From Lunularia cruciata (taxonomy: Eukaryota > Streptophyta > Marchantiopsida > Lunulariales > Lunulariaceae), in contig OX419759.1 in assembly GCA_948567375.1 (NCBI GenBank), forward strand, positions 37,476,593-37,540,592: DNA of 64,000 nucleotides, in the 5' to 3' direction. The stretch's first letter is position 1, and every line of letters starts with the position of its first letter. The notes beneath the pieces were generated by a model. That model worked only from the letters and a program-made list of their open reading frames with translations. It was not told where the DNA came from and ran no database searches. Of this stretch, positions 35,543 through 46,832 are shown piece after piece. Made by a program: the position numbers and the translations under genes.

Positions 35543-37708
35543 CTAATCCAACCACCAGTTCACAGCTAAATGTACAGACTATCGACACTCATTAGGACCG
35601 GAGAACACAAACGAATTCTCATTCTTTACCAAGAACTATCGTTTTAAAACAGATATAAATTCAACTTCTACAACAGAGTTATTAGACTCCAGCCAAGAGA
35701 ATGCAAGCGCTACTTCTTTCCGCTGTATTATCCGATTTGCTCACCGTAGACGCCATTGTTTATGGCTTCTCAGCTCTCTTCCATCGGCGAGACGTGCCTC
35801 ACACCAGTTCTCTCACTCCAAATTCCTTTGTCCTTCCCTCAGCATTCCACAGGCAGCACATGAAACCCAAGCCTCGTTCCTCCCTACCTCCCTCCTCCCC
35901 ATGGAACAGCTCTCATCTCATCTCGGGATTTCTTCCAGTTCTCAGGAGTTTATGGCTAGTCACCAGGATTCTCAAATCTCTTCGCCCAATCGGACTCTAT
36001 TTGTATGTCAAGAATATTTTAATTATTTACGCGCGTGAAATTCAGTTTCGATTGCAGTATTTTAATCAATTTGATGGTGAAATGTATAAATCAATACAGC
36101 GAGAAATATTTTAAATAATATTATATTAAGGTTATGAAAATATTTATTTTAAATTATATCGGTATATATTGTTATCATGTATCTATAATTATAAATATTT
36201 AGAAATTATAATTATTTATTTAATTATTTATATCTTAATAATATTTGTAGAGATTTTCTAGTTGAATATTCATTCATTTTTTATTATTTATATCTAAAAA
36301 TATTTTTTTAAATAACATAACTAATAAATGTATTCATAAATTATTTTATTTATTTACATTTATATTTAATAAATTATGTAATTTAAAATAGATCTAATTT
36401 ATATTATTAATAATGTTTACAAAAATTTTAAAGTTTAGAAAATAAAATTTTCATTATTTTTATATAAAAATATTCTTGAAATAATGATCAAAATGATAAT
36501 AATATCCTATTAATAAATAAATTTTATTATTAATAAAATTAAAATAAAAAAACTAGAATTAATTATTCTCTAATGATAATGAAAAATATTATTTATATTT
36601 GAATATTATTTGAGGTATAAATTTATTGCAATCATATCTATAATATAAAATAATGATTAAACTAAATAAATTTGATACGGTTAATATACATAAATTATTA
36701 ATAACTTATATTATTTCAATTATAATCTCTAATGTTAATATGGATATGATAAAAACTTATTTTTATATGTATATGTATCATAAAAAAATTTCAAATGTAT
36801 CATTTAAAAAAATTCATCATTTTTTAAGAATACTATGTATAATAATTAATCATAAATATTTATAGAAGTTATTATTAATTAATGTAGAATATTATACAGA
36901 TTTATGTTAAAAATGAAATTTTAATATTTATACATTTTCTACTAAGAATATAATATAATATATTCTATTATTATTATATAACACACACAAAATTTCAAGA
37001 AAATTATATAAAATTATAAAAAAAAATATGTTCATAAATTAGATATATAAAAAAATGACATGTCATTTATTTTATTTTATTGGTCGACCACATTTGATGG
37101 ATTTAATTCCTTTTTTGAGAATCTTTGTACATGAAGTTCAAAGTATAAGAGGTATTGTAGAGACGATATTGACAAGACAAACAAGAGGAAAGAAAAATAA
37201 AGCTTGTTTCATTAAGAGGAAGTAAAATTTTATTTTTAGATGTCTAATTTTTTTCATTTAGGTCTTCAAAATTTTAATTGTGGTTAATTTGTCTAACTAA
37301 TAATATTATTATTATTTTCTCATTTAAAATGCAACATACTACTGCATTGGTCACGTTAGTTGAGCCTGGTCACGTTAGTTGGAGGCTCCAACATTATCTC
37401 ATAAAATAGATATCTTTTCCAATGGACAAAATAATTTATACACTAATGACAAGTACCCCGGATGCATTTCTGGAAAATACACTCTACTGAATAATCCTAT
37501 GTTCTATAAATGAGTGTTGGATAAAGTTGAGCTTATTATATGAAAAAGAAAGTGTGAAGGTCGAGGTGCATAACATTGTATCAAAGAGACGTGGAACAAT
37601 AGATGAATTTCATATATAAGGTAGCTCAAGGTGATACAACATTGATTTGATTCATCAGATGATGGTAAAATGATCAATGAAATGAGATTTGTTATAATGA
37701 GGCCACCA
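35543..37708. other. FTSHI5 upstream region and extreme A+T block
   Basis: The interval 35,543-35,700 should contain the FTSHI5 promoter. A plus-strand frame of 137 codons (35,701-36,114) begins with ATG 158 bp from the FTSHI5 start and has a hydrophobic N-terminus; its last third runs into the A+T block and I cannot support it as a gene. From about 36,010 to 37,080 the sequence is almost only A and T, with no recognisable organelle gene. From 37,080 composition relaxes and transposon debris starts; a short direct repeat containing GGTCACGTTAGTTG occurs twice near 37,350-37,382. Confidence 0.5.
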
Positions 37709-38292
37709 ATAATGTTTTGAGTACATGAGAAACCTCAAGAGAAACACAAGACTTCATCTCTCTATACTGCAGTGTCCCAAAGTAGCACCTTGTCTTTATT
37801 ATACAGCAAATACGAACCACTTAAAGGGAGCTACACCTTTGGATCAAATCCATGGATTCGTGATATGTAAATGAGCTCTATCCTTAGATTAACATGATGG
37901 ATTGGTGACATGTTGATCTTTTGTCCTATATGATTGGTCAAATACATTTAACTTGAGGGAATCTTTGGAGAATCTTCCTATAAGAAGTTGAGAACAACAT
38001 TTGTGAAGTACTGTTGGAAAGCTCTCAACGAGACAAACAAAAGGAGAGAAGGTAATACCTTTTGGCCTAAAAGGAAATATTTTTATATTTTTTGAGACTT
38101 GATTCATCTAGTTAGATCTCTAAAATTGGCTCTAAAGTTTTCAAGGTGTTTTCAACCTCTGCACTATTAGTAAAAATACTCTTTTGGTGACACATCTATA
38201 TGATCTACTTAGACCATCATATATAACATCCTTCAAGATATTACCAAGAAAATTTATACATCTAGATAATATATCTAGCTAATGGTATTACA
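37709..38292. repeat. LTR family C, second copy
   Basis: This block aligns along its whole length, in the same orientation, with the solo LTR at 3,891-4,484: shared landmarks include CCTCAAGAGAAACACAAG, GCACCTTGTCTTTATTATA, ACTCTTTTGGTGA and the terminal GGTATTACA. It is more worn and its 5' boundary is approximate. No matching LTR partner with an internal region is seen, so it is a solo LTR or the edge of a decayed element. Confidence 0.6.
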
Positions 38293-39170
38293 CCAACCAA
38301 CATTGGTTATGGACACTCACATTTGATCCCCAACTTCAAACTCCATGTGTCAATGATGTGCATTTTCATATTATTTTTTGTGATTTTAGATGAGTTGCTA
38401 CCTATTCTTGGTATTCTCCATACCATATTGGATTTGAGACACAAGAACATTGATGATATCAACTTTTGTAACCATTAGGTTGACTTTTACCAAACTCTAA
38501 AGTGGAAAAAGGTTTTCTCCATACATGAGGAAGAACAATGTGAGTTTTATAAATGTGTTCATCAAATTATTAGAAAAATTCCACTATGGGAAGTAGTGGA
38601 GATCCACATTTTTTGCTTTTCCAAAGTGAAATCCCGTAATATGTCCTCAATAGTTTGATTGACTTGCTCTATTTGTCTATTGGTTTATGCATAATATATC
38701 ATGAATACTACAAGTTTAGTTTTGAAGACTCCAAAGAATGTTCTCCAAAACAAACTAGTGCATTGAGTGTAATGATCCTTGATGAACATTCAAGACAATC
38801 CATGTTGAGAAAAGATCATAGCTAAATATAATTGAACCAATTATGACATAGTCACATCCTTGGTTATAGGACACAAATAACTCATTTTGCTCAATTGGTA
38901 CACAAAGATTGCAATGGAGTCAAAATAGAAAGTGGTCTTGAGAAATTCACAAATTAGATCCATGTTGACCGACTCTCAATATTGTGTAGAGGCAAGAAGG
39001 AGTTGAAAATGATCTATGGGAGCTTGATTGGAGGAGCTTTATTTTATTGACAAAGGAGGTAACTTCAAACATACTCAATCTTATCTCGATCCATTTTGGG
39101 TCAATAGTAATTACATTTAATTATATCTAAAGTTTTGTCCATTCCAACATGAGTTATGAGCTAACCTTTC
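38293..39170 (-). pseudogene. Decayed Ty3-type integrase fragment
   Basis: The minus strand between about 38,700 and 38,400 encodes, with frameshifts, an integrase core remnant: VNQTIEDILRDFTLEKQK followed by residues resembling the WI...P..FxYN and YG segments of Ty3 integrases. The neighbouring sequence (38,700-39,170) is stop-rich but of similar base composition. No active-site acidic residues could be aligned with confidence. Confidence 0.45.
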
Positions 39171-39783
39171 TCTCACTCAAAAGAAATTTTGATGGCTATT
39201 AGGATAAAACACCATGGACTAAAAAGGCAAAGAATAGGCAATCCATCACACTCCTCCAAGGTTAAAACTCAAAGCCACCTCCAATATTCAAGCTATTGTT
39301 CACTAAAGAACTCAATAAATGAGAGATAGTTGTCAATGAAAGGATGATGAGTACCTCATCACTCCTAACTTATATATTTATTAAAGACTCACACACCAAA
39401 GATATTCATTACTAGTATAATTCAAGTTAATAGACTAAAACTCAAATAAAATAAAAAATTCTAAAGGAATATCCTAGCACATGGAAATAATCCCATGAAT
39501 AGGTGATCATATCTTCACCTAGCAACTAAGTCAAGGATTCTTCTACATGGGCTATCTTTGGACTATAGAAAAATCTAAACCAACAAGGTTTGTGTGCCCA
39601 AGAATTCTCAACTCTTTTCTCAAAGTCAAATAATTAGGAATAATACCAAGTCAATTAACTAGAAGACAAAACAATGATATTCACTCTTTTTCTTATCTTT
39701 AGAATAAGCTCATTTTTATCTTACTAGGACTAACTCCAGCTAATCATGATTAATGTAGAAGTGTAATACAATTAGCTTGGCAT
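39171..39783 (-). repeat. LTR family B, inverted solo or partial copy
   Basis: The reverse complement of this block matches the LTRs at 44,586-45,238 and 57,256-57,899: it contains counterparts of the ACTTGGTATTATTCCTA, CCAAGGATAGCCCATGT and CAATGAAAGGATGATGAGTA segments in the reverse order and strand. Boundaries are approximate, and the copy is clearly more diverged than either of the other two. Confidence 0.6.
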
Positions 39784-40242
39784 AGTATCTAGAGATAGAA
39801 ATTAGCTTGGTAATATTTCAAGAGATGTTATATATGATGGTTCAAGTAGATCAAATAACGGTATCACCAAAGTAGTATTTCCATTAATAAATAAAAGGCC
39901 AAAAATACCTCAAAAAATTCAAAGCTAATTTTGGAGGCCCAAAATTTTGGAGGAAAAACATGTTACCTTCTCCTCCCTTATTTGTCTTGTCACTAACTTT
40001 CCAACAATACCTCATCCATGCTATTTTGAGCTTGCTATAAGAAGCTTCCTCAAAGATTCCTTTTGGTCAAGCTTGTTTGACCAACCAAATAGGACAAGGA
40101 TATACATGTCACAAATCCATACAACTAATCTAACGGTGGAGCTCACTACAATGTGATCAATCCATGTATAATTGGTCCGAGGGTGGAGTTCCCTTTGAGT
40201 GGATCTTCTTTGATGTATAATAAAGACAAGATGTTCCTTTGG
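39784..40242 (-). repeat. LTR family C, inverted partial copy
   Basis: Inverted relative to the copies at 3,891 and 37,709. It covers the part of the LTR from the CTTTATTATA landmark to the end that carries TAATACC, and stops exactly where the chromovirus LTR at 40,243 begins. The missing first about 130 bp of an LTR C is found, in the opposite orientation, at 40,775-40,909. Confidence 0.6.
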
Positions 40243-40752
40243 TGTAAAAGACTAAGACCAAAGAGAGGAATGAAGATCACATTGGGACACTTGAATGAGT
40301 GAAACTCCGAATGCCTAGTATGAGCTTGGGCTTTGGTATTTATAGAGAGCATTCAAGGCTCTTGAGAAGCTTCTCAAGAAGCTTCTTAAAGGTACTTTCT
40401 TGGAGTGCAAGCCAAGTTAATTGGGAAGTTTCTCAAGAAGCTTCCTTCTTGCTTAACTTGCATGCCAAGTAAATGACTTTTAGAAGGAAGCCACTTATTT
40501 GGCATGAAAGCTAAGCTAGTTGGAAGCTTCCCAAGAAGCTTCTAGAAGCTATCTACTTGGGTGCAAGCTAAGCTAGCCGAGAAGTTTCCCAAGAAGCTTC
40601 TTCTTAGAAGTCATCACTTGGCATGCACGTTCCTAATACTTGGAAGGTGCCAAGTAGCTTCCTAGATACTTCTGGAATATTCTAGGCTAATTTGGCCTAT
40701 TTTCTACTTCATTAGCCTTGACTAACTCATTGGTAAATTCTATATTGTTGTA
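40243..40752 (-). repeat. Chromovirus LTR (family A), minus-strand copy 1
   Basis: The reverse complement begins with the TATACAACAATAT version of TGTAACAATATGG and ends with GTCTTTTACA, as do the LTRs of the plus-strand element at 48,646-54,161. It is adjoined by the polypurine-tract counterpart (CTCCCACCGCTAG on the plus strand, 40,756-40,768), so it is a 3' LTR with only about 20-30 bp of internal sequence left. It carries several GAAgcTTC repeats. Confidence 0.75.
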
Positions 40753-40774
40753 TATTCTCCCACCGCTAGTTGGT

Positions 40775-40909
40775 GACATCCTTGTGTGATCTTGCAAGGA
40801 TAGGAGACCTTAAGAGAAATACAAGAAAAAACACAAGAAAATACACAAAGCTTTGCATTCAATCTCCAATGCCCCAAAGAAGCACCTTGACTATATTATA
40901 TAACAAAAA
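40775..40909 (+). repeat. LTR family C, first about 130 bp only
   Basis: Starting TGTGATCTTGCAAGG, this fragment corresponds to the beginning of LTR C (compare 3,891-4,020), in the same orientation as the copies at 3.9 and 37.7 kb, down to the CACCTTG...ATATTATA landmark. It is cut by the chromovirus LTR starting at 40,910. Confidence 0.55.
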
Positions 40910-41387
40910 TGTAAAAGATCAAGACCAAGGAGATAAATATGAGAATGGAAAATCAAAGTGAAAGATCATATTGGGACTCTTGAATGAGGGAAACACCAAA
41001 TGCCTAGCATGAGCTTTGGCTTTGGTATTTCTAGGGCACATACAAGGCTCTTGAGAAGCTTCTTTAAGCCACTTTCTTGAAGTGTAAGCCAAGTTAACCA
41101 AAAGCTTTTCAAGAAGTTTCTGTCTAGAAGCCGCATACTTGGTGTGCAAGCTAAGTTAGTTGGAAGTTTTTTTTCTAGAAACTACATACTTGGGGTGCAA
41201 GCTAAGCTAGCTGGGAAGCTTCCCAAGAAGCTTCCTCTTAGAAGTTACCACTTGGCATGCACATCACTTAATACTTAGAAGGTACCAAGTAGCTGCCTAG
41301 ATAAGTTTAGAATATTCTAGGCTACTTTGGCCTATTTGTTAGTTCGTTAGCCTTGACTAACTTTGTTGCTAAAGTCCATATTGTTAT
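40910..41387 (-). repeat. 3' LTR of the minus-strand chromovirus
   Basis: Family A LTR in reverse orientation, bounded by TGTAAAAGATC (40,910, the CA end on the minus strand) and by TATAACAATATGG at about 41,387. Immediately beyond it is the reverse complement of the polypurine tract GGTGGGGGAATATA and the chromodomain end of pol, so it is the 3' LTR of the element whose integrase lies at 41,388-42,339. Multiple GAAgcTTC units are present. Confidence 0.8.
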
Positions 41388-42344
41388 ATATTCCCCCACC
41401 GCTAGTTGGTGATGTACTTGTTGCCATTGAAGCTTCAAACTCTTGGATGGTCACTTGTGCATTCTAGAGATAAGAAAGAGGCTCCCAAGTGGCATCATGA
41501 AGGGGATACCCTCTCCAAAGGACTTTTTACTCTATATGTTGTTGGTGGACTTGTTGAAGGTGGTAATGCACAAGGATATGATCAACTTCATACTCCTCAT
41601 GATCATTGATAAAGACAGGAGGAGGAGGAGGTTGGACACAAGAGGAAAAAGAAGATGGACTAGGAACAAATTGGAAATATCAAAGATAGGGTGGATGCAC
41701 ATGTGACAAAGCAAGGCAAGTCAATAAGCAATAGCAGAAATAATTTGGGTGACATAAAAGGGTCCTATCCAATTAGGAGCAAGTTTACAAATTTGGGTAT
41801 CAGTTGGGAGGAGTAAGTTACTAGAGGAGAGCATGACCTTATCACCAATCTAAAAAGTGAGATCATGATGGTGTTGGTCCGCATATTGTTTTTGATGATT
41901 TTGAGTAACAAGAAGATGAGATTTGGCTTGTTGGGAGATTGAGATATGGTGGTCAAGAAGGTAGAAGTATGAGGACATGAGATGGAGGTGAAGCAAGAAA
42001 GGAATTTGGAACAAGAAGATCTTGGCCAAAATTAAGGAAGAAAGGAGAGAATTTGGTGCTTGCATGGTTGGAATTATTGTAGGTAAACTCAATAGTTGAA
42101 GACACTCGTCCTAATTGGTATGGTGAATGTTGATGAAGGCACAAAGCATATCTTCCAAGGTGTGATTTGCACATTTGGTTTGCCTATCAGTTTGAGGATG
42201 ATAGGTTGTGGACAAGGCAAGCTTGGTGCAAAGTATCTAGAAGAGTGCTTGCCAAAATTTTCCAATGAAACAAGGGTCACCATTGGAGATGAGTACACAA
42301 GGCAACCTGAAGACATTGTCTAAGTAAATCTGGGCCAATGTTAG
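41388..42344 (-). pseudogene. Chromovirus integrase C-terminus and chromodomain (level-0 element), interrupted
   Basis: The reverse complement reads as the end of a Ty3 chromovirus pol: integrase core, CANHASTKFSPFFLNFGQ-like linker, and the chromodomain-type end near 41,460-41,530. Reading frames are broken. At 42,339 the sequence GGGCCAATGTTAG stops and continues at 63,199 (GTTAGAGCAATC), where it resumes the same integrase gene. This shows that X copy 2 (42,345-63,198) inserted into it with a GTTAG duplication. It is the same family as the plus-strand element at 48,646-54,161 but an older insertion. Confidence 0.8.
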
Positions 42345-42893
42345 TATGGTACCCACATTTTTTGGTTTTGTATGGTTTTTATAAAGTTTTGAAGAAGAAG
42401 TACGTTAGTAAAGCCAAAGTAGGGCTAAATAGGAAGGAAAATAAGAAGAAGCGTGTGTTTGGCCCAAACCCAAAGTTGATCTCGGGTCAAGTCCAAAGGA
42501 CCCAAGATGGACAAGAGAGAAAGACAAAGAAGGGGACTTTGTATTGGGTAGTGTAGCCTAACCCGAAGGACCTATAACAAACTTCTTTGGGGTTTGCCAA
42601 TCAAGAAAGTATGTAGGAAGAAAGTGACACCCTCGAGATCAAGAAGTTCTCGATAGTGACAAGAAACAACCTCACAAAATTGGTAATTGGAGCAAAGAAA
42701 CAACTGAAGAATGACCAATCAGCATAGGACTATAAAATCAACATTTCTGCAAGGAAGTAATGCAATGTCCAAATGCTACCCTATCCCTATTCAGAGTTGA
42801 TCTGAAGTAATGCAAATTGCAAATCTGCAAGAAGATGAGTGGGTTAGGATCTCGGGAATGATCTTCTACAAGAAGAGAGTGAGAAAACACACG

Positions 42894-44585
42894 ATGGCCC
42901 CAAAAGTGAGTAAGTAGAGTGCGGTGAGAGGATTTGCAATGCATAGATTAGATGTAGTGGCGCGGATCAAGGTCTTAGTGAGGCTTTGTATCACATTCTT
43001 GCTTGGAATTGGAATTTCAATTTTCCAGGTTTTATGGTAGAAATTGTAGCAAGTGATTGCAAGGATGGGCCAAAGCACAAGAGGAAGAGAGGAAATTGGG
43101 CTTGATGGATAGGTTTGGATTGAAGAATAGTCTTGGAGAGAGAAGCAAAAGAGATAGGAAGTACTACCTTCTATCAAAACTGTGATGCCTCAAAAGAGAT
43201 TGCCAAGGTGAGAAATTCCTTCAATTGACCGCACACCAAGAATGGGTATAAGGTGGATAACTATAAAGACCTCAAGCAAAGAGAGATAGTAAGTGCAATG
43301 ATGTCAAGTTCAAGTTGGAGCAAACCACCTATGTCACAATACAATAGACGGTGTTCTTTCATCAAATGTTTGTAGGAGAAGCAGTAGATTGGGCAAAATG
43401 TCTTCATCAGCAAGTAGGGCAGATGATTTTGGGTTGGAGAATGTACATGCCGCCACATTACTTTGTGCTCTTTGTAGCTCATTTCTATTTTGGGCTTAAT
43501 TTACTGACTTCAAAGAAGAGAAACCAAATGCAATCACACTTTTATCCAGATTTGCGTAAGGAGGCGGATGTTGATGAACGTTATCATATGGAGAGAGTGC
43601 AAGAAGGAGACAAGTACTACAAGAAGAGTGGGAAGGAGAGAATTGTGGCAATTGACATCTCAAGGGCAAGGAAGAGAAATAAGCTTGAAAGTTGCATGGC
43701 GGTAGGAGAACCGCAAAAGATGCAAAAGATTAACCCAAAGGCAATGGTGGTGAAAGCAAAGGAATTGACCCCAAAAGAAGAAGGAGAGTCTGAAGGAGAA
43801 ACTGAGTCAAAGGATGAAGCTTTGGTAGGAGAAGAAGATTTCACACTACAAAGTGAAGAATTGAGTAGTGGCTTGAAGGCGAGGCGGAAGTTTAGCAAAC
43901 CTAAAGACGGAATGTGGACACAAGGAAGCCAAGTCCAGAGGTCTCCATTATCGAATGGAGATGTGAGAAAAAGGAAGACGAAGGAGTCTTGGCATGTCCA
44001 AGAACTGGCAGGAGGAAGAAAGTGTGCACACAGCTGGGGTGGGGCCCAATAAAGTCACCACACAAGAAGAAGAGAGCTCGGATGAAGAAACCTTGAAGGT
44101 ACAAAGATTACAACTTTGGGGTAAGGTGCAAGTAGGAGGTTTGCATGCAAGGGAAGACAAAGTCAAGGCCGATGAGAAGAAGTACAATGGAGTGGAGTGT
44201 CTATCAAAGGTCGTGTGTCTGCTATTGGTGTTCTTGCAGTAGAAGAAAGCAAAGATGGCCAGTGCTAACCTTGATGTGCGAGACAAGTTAGCAATAGTAG
44301 ATAAGTGGAGTGCGGAAACCTCATTGTTGAGAAGCAAGCTAACGAGGGTAGAGATGGAAGTTGAAGAACTTCAGGTGGAGGAGATTATTTGGAGTAAGCG
44401 TTTTGAAGCAATGAGAGAAGATTTGGTGAAGTGTCATGAGGAAGCTAAGGAGATGACGGCATTGGTTGCAGTGTTGAAGGGAGAAATTGCTGATGCACAA
44501 GTAGAATTAAAACATTCATAGGCAAGTGTAATAGTAATGGAGCAAGAGTTGGAGAGTCTAAAGAAGAAAGTCACTGAGAAGGATC
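42894..44585 (+). pseudogene. X-family ORF, copy 2 (N-terminal domain and acidic region)
   Basis: Starting at ATG 42,894, frameshifted pieces align with X copy 1: RLDVVARIKVLVRLCITFL, FLAWNWNFNFPGFMVEI, HTKNGYKVDNYKD, then the open frame 43,351-44,052 with VFFHQMFVGEAVDWAKCLHQ and PPHYFVLFVAHFYFGLNLL. An acidic, Ser-rich middle follows, and from 44,255 a coiled coil that is cut at 44,585 by the outer Ty3 LTR and resumes at 57,900. The function is unknown. The N-terminal block of about 230 residues is the most conserved part between copies, which suggests it was under selection before decay. Confidence 0.65.
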
Positions 44586-45238
44586 TATAACACCCATTTT
44601 TGCATGTGTGGTATTATGATATTTAGCTTGATATTACAAGTACTTGAGAGACATTATTTATATAGAGATAAAGGATGGTTCTACATTAGTCATGATTAGC
44701 TAGAGTTAGTCATAGCTAAGATAGAGGGGACCTTACTTTAGAAGAAGTGGAAAAGATGAGCACCACTATTTTGGATTCTAGTGTGTTGACTTGGTATTAT
44801 TCCTAGGTGTTTGGCTCTTAGGAAAGAGTTGAGAACTCTTGGGCCTGAAAGCCTTTTTGTTTTGGATTCTTCTATAGTCCAAGGATAGCCCATGTGAAGG
44901 AATCTTTGACTTAGTGGTTGGGTCAAGATAAGATCACATGCTAGTGGAATATACCCATGTGAATAGATATTCTTTTCTACTTTTTGAATTTACTTGACTT
45001 TTAGTCTAGTAACTTGAGTTACTACGGTGATTAGTAACTTTGGTATGCAACTATTACACAAGTATATAAACAAGAGGTGAGGAAGTACTCATCATCCTTT
45101 CATTTGCAACTATCTCTCTTTCATTGAGTTCTCTAGTGAACAATGTCTTGAGTCTTGGAGTGTTAGCCTTGGAGGAGTATGATGGAGTTGGGGTTCCTTG
45201 CTTTCTTAGTCCATGGTGCATTATCATAATAGCCATCA
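44586..45238 (+). repeat. 5' LTR of the outer Ty3 element
   Basis: 653 bp, aligned along its whole length with 57,256-57,899. A TATATAAA box at 45,063-45,070 probably starts transcription, placing the RNA start near 45,095. The first dinucleotide has decayed from TG to TA. The LTR carries several small indels relative to its partner, so the insertion is not recent. Confidence 0.88.
45063..45070 (+). promoter_or_regulatory. TATA box of the outer Ty3 5' LTR
   Basis: TATATAAA within ACACAAGTATATAAACAAG; the same element is kept in the 3' LTR at 57,734. It is about 170 bp from the LTR end, a usual distance for Pol II transcription of LTR elements. Confidence 0.6.
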
Positions 45239-46134
45239 AAGGTTCATCTTGAGTGAGAGATAGTCTGGCTCACATTTTTTACTTCCGTTGCCGAGATCTC
45301 TCTAGAAGATAAGATAATATTCCGCATACAATTCTATATTAGACAAAAGGTGGCTATGAGAGCTCACTTGGAGAGAACTTTAGGAGAGGAGAAGGCTGAA
45401 CTTATGTGAGAGAATTTGGATCCATTTTTATATACTATAGTTCATTATGATGTCTTTGAGGTGATTTTGTACATCTTGTACACTTGAGAGGATTTGGAGA
45501 GATTGTGTTAGGTGGATTGTAGGTTTTGGGGATTAAGGTCATTTTGGGCAAAATCTCAAGTTTAGGATCTGGACTTGAAATTTCTACACATGATAGCTTG
45601 GGTTATTCTTTAGTTAGCATACTTAAAATTATTTTGAGAGCTGCTATACGCAATGGGCTAGAATTTTTGAAAGTTGATAGGGTAAATTGCTCCAACAATT
45701 GCATGCTCTATGGAAAATTGTACAAAGTCTACTATTTCTTCAATTTTAAATGGATTATAATGAAAGTTTCCAAAAAAATTCAATGCATTGTATCCTACCT
45801 GTTGACACAAAAATTAGATAGAGATTATTCTTGAGCAGAGAGTTGGAAGTTTTTAAAGTGAGGGGGGTGGTTTTCAAACCAAATCTGAAATATGTGTGTT
45901 GAATAGAAAGGTGCCTAGACCAAAAAGCTTGATGAAAAGATTTAAAATTTTGCAGGGAGGGATGCCTTGAAGTTGTGATTAAGTGTGCATTATTTTAGAG
46001 GACTATGATATACTAGTTACAAGATTTGATTGACATTGTGAGGAAGAGTCAATTCTATAGAGTTTAAATTTCATGCATGAGGAGTGTGAGAGCAACAAAA
46101 AGCATATTTGAGTGTTTAGACCCATCTTGGGAAC

Positions 46135-46609
46135 ATGGAGGGTCACCAAGAGTGGAAAGTGAGGCTATGCAAGGTTCCCCAAGGGTTTGAGGTGATTATA
46201 GGGGTGGATTTGAGGAGAAGAGAGTTTAGAATAAAATTTGAAGAGAGTGTTGAGAGGATCCAAAAACCTACATCACTTGGAGGAAAGAGTGAGTCTAAAT
46301 GCTTTTTTATGTGGAGAGAAGGGACATAAGGCAAGTTCATGTTCATTGACTTTTGAGAGCAAGAGATTGAGAGAAAGTAGAGGCTTACTTGACTTGGGTT
46401 TGCATGTTGGACCTTCTTCACCAAGATTGGGAGGGAGAAAATCTAAGACCAAGGAGTTGTGTGAGGTTTGTGGAGTGGAAGGACTTCCAAAAGGACATGA
46501 GTGTAGTGGAGTAAAATCACTTTTGGAGACTTTGGTGAAGGATCTTGGAGAGAGTCTTAGTACAACTACAGAAATACTACCACCTTCATCAGCTAGTTCT
46601 CAAGATTAG
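46135..46609 (+). pseudogene. Accessory ORF upstream of gag with CCHC knuckle and a second Cys/His cluster
   Basis: Two overlapping frames (46,135-46,329 and 46,238-46,609) become one protein if one T of the T6 run near 46,302 is removed. The joined frame then reads CFLCGEKGHKASSC, a perfect CX2CX4HX4C knuckle. Further on is CEVCGVEGLPKGHEC, a second Cys/His cluster. The frame ends with a Ser/Thr-rich tail at 46,609, about 220 bp before gag. Extra ORFs between the 5' LTR and gag are known from Ogre/Tat-group elements; here it probably binds nucleic acid, which is inference from the knuckle. Confidence 0.55.
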
Positions 46610-46832
46610 TGATGGAGATAATCTTTCAACTTATGGATAAACTATCCATGAGAGTTTGATTAATATGCACTCTAGGATTTGATGTTGCTATAGAAATCTT
46701 GGAGCAACCTGAACCTTTTGTGTTCCCTAGAGTGGATTATTCTCAGATGGTGTTAGTCATGTATATATTCTATTAGTTATAGAGTGAGAGAAAAGAAAAG
46801 TTGAGAGAAAAGAAAGATAGCAAGGGGTTAAG

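Noticed and set aside
35701-36114. Possible divergent gene next to FTSHI5 (137 codons from ATG)
   Set aside because: The C-terminal third is encoded by the extreme A+T block, no domain is seen, and the open length is what a Ser/Leu-rich random frame can reach.
36010-37080. Organelle DNA insertion
   Set aside because: High A+T alone is not evidence; no rRNA, tRNA or organelle protein gene was recognised.
43617-44337. Minus-strand frames within X copy 2 (Ser/Phe-rich)
   Set aside because: Shadows of the acidic and coiled-coil plus-strand ORF.
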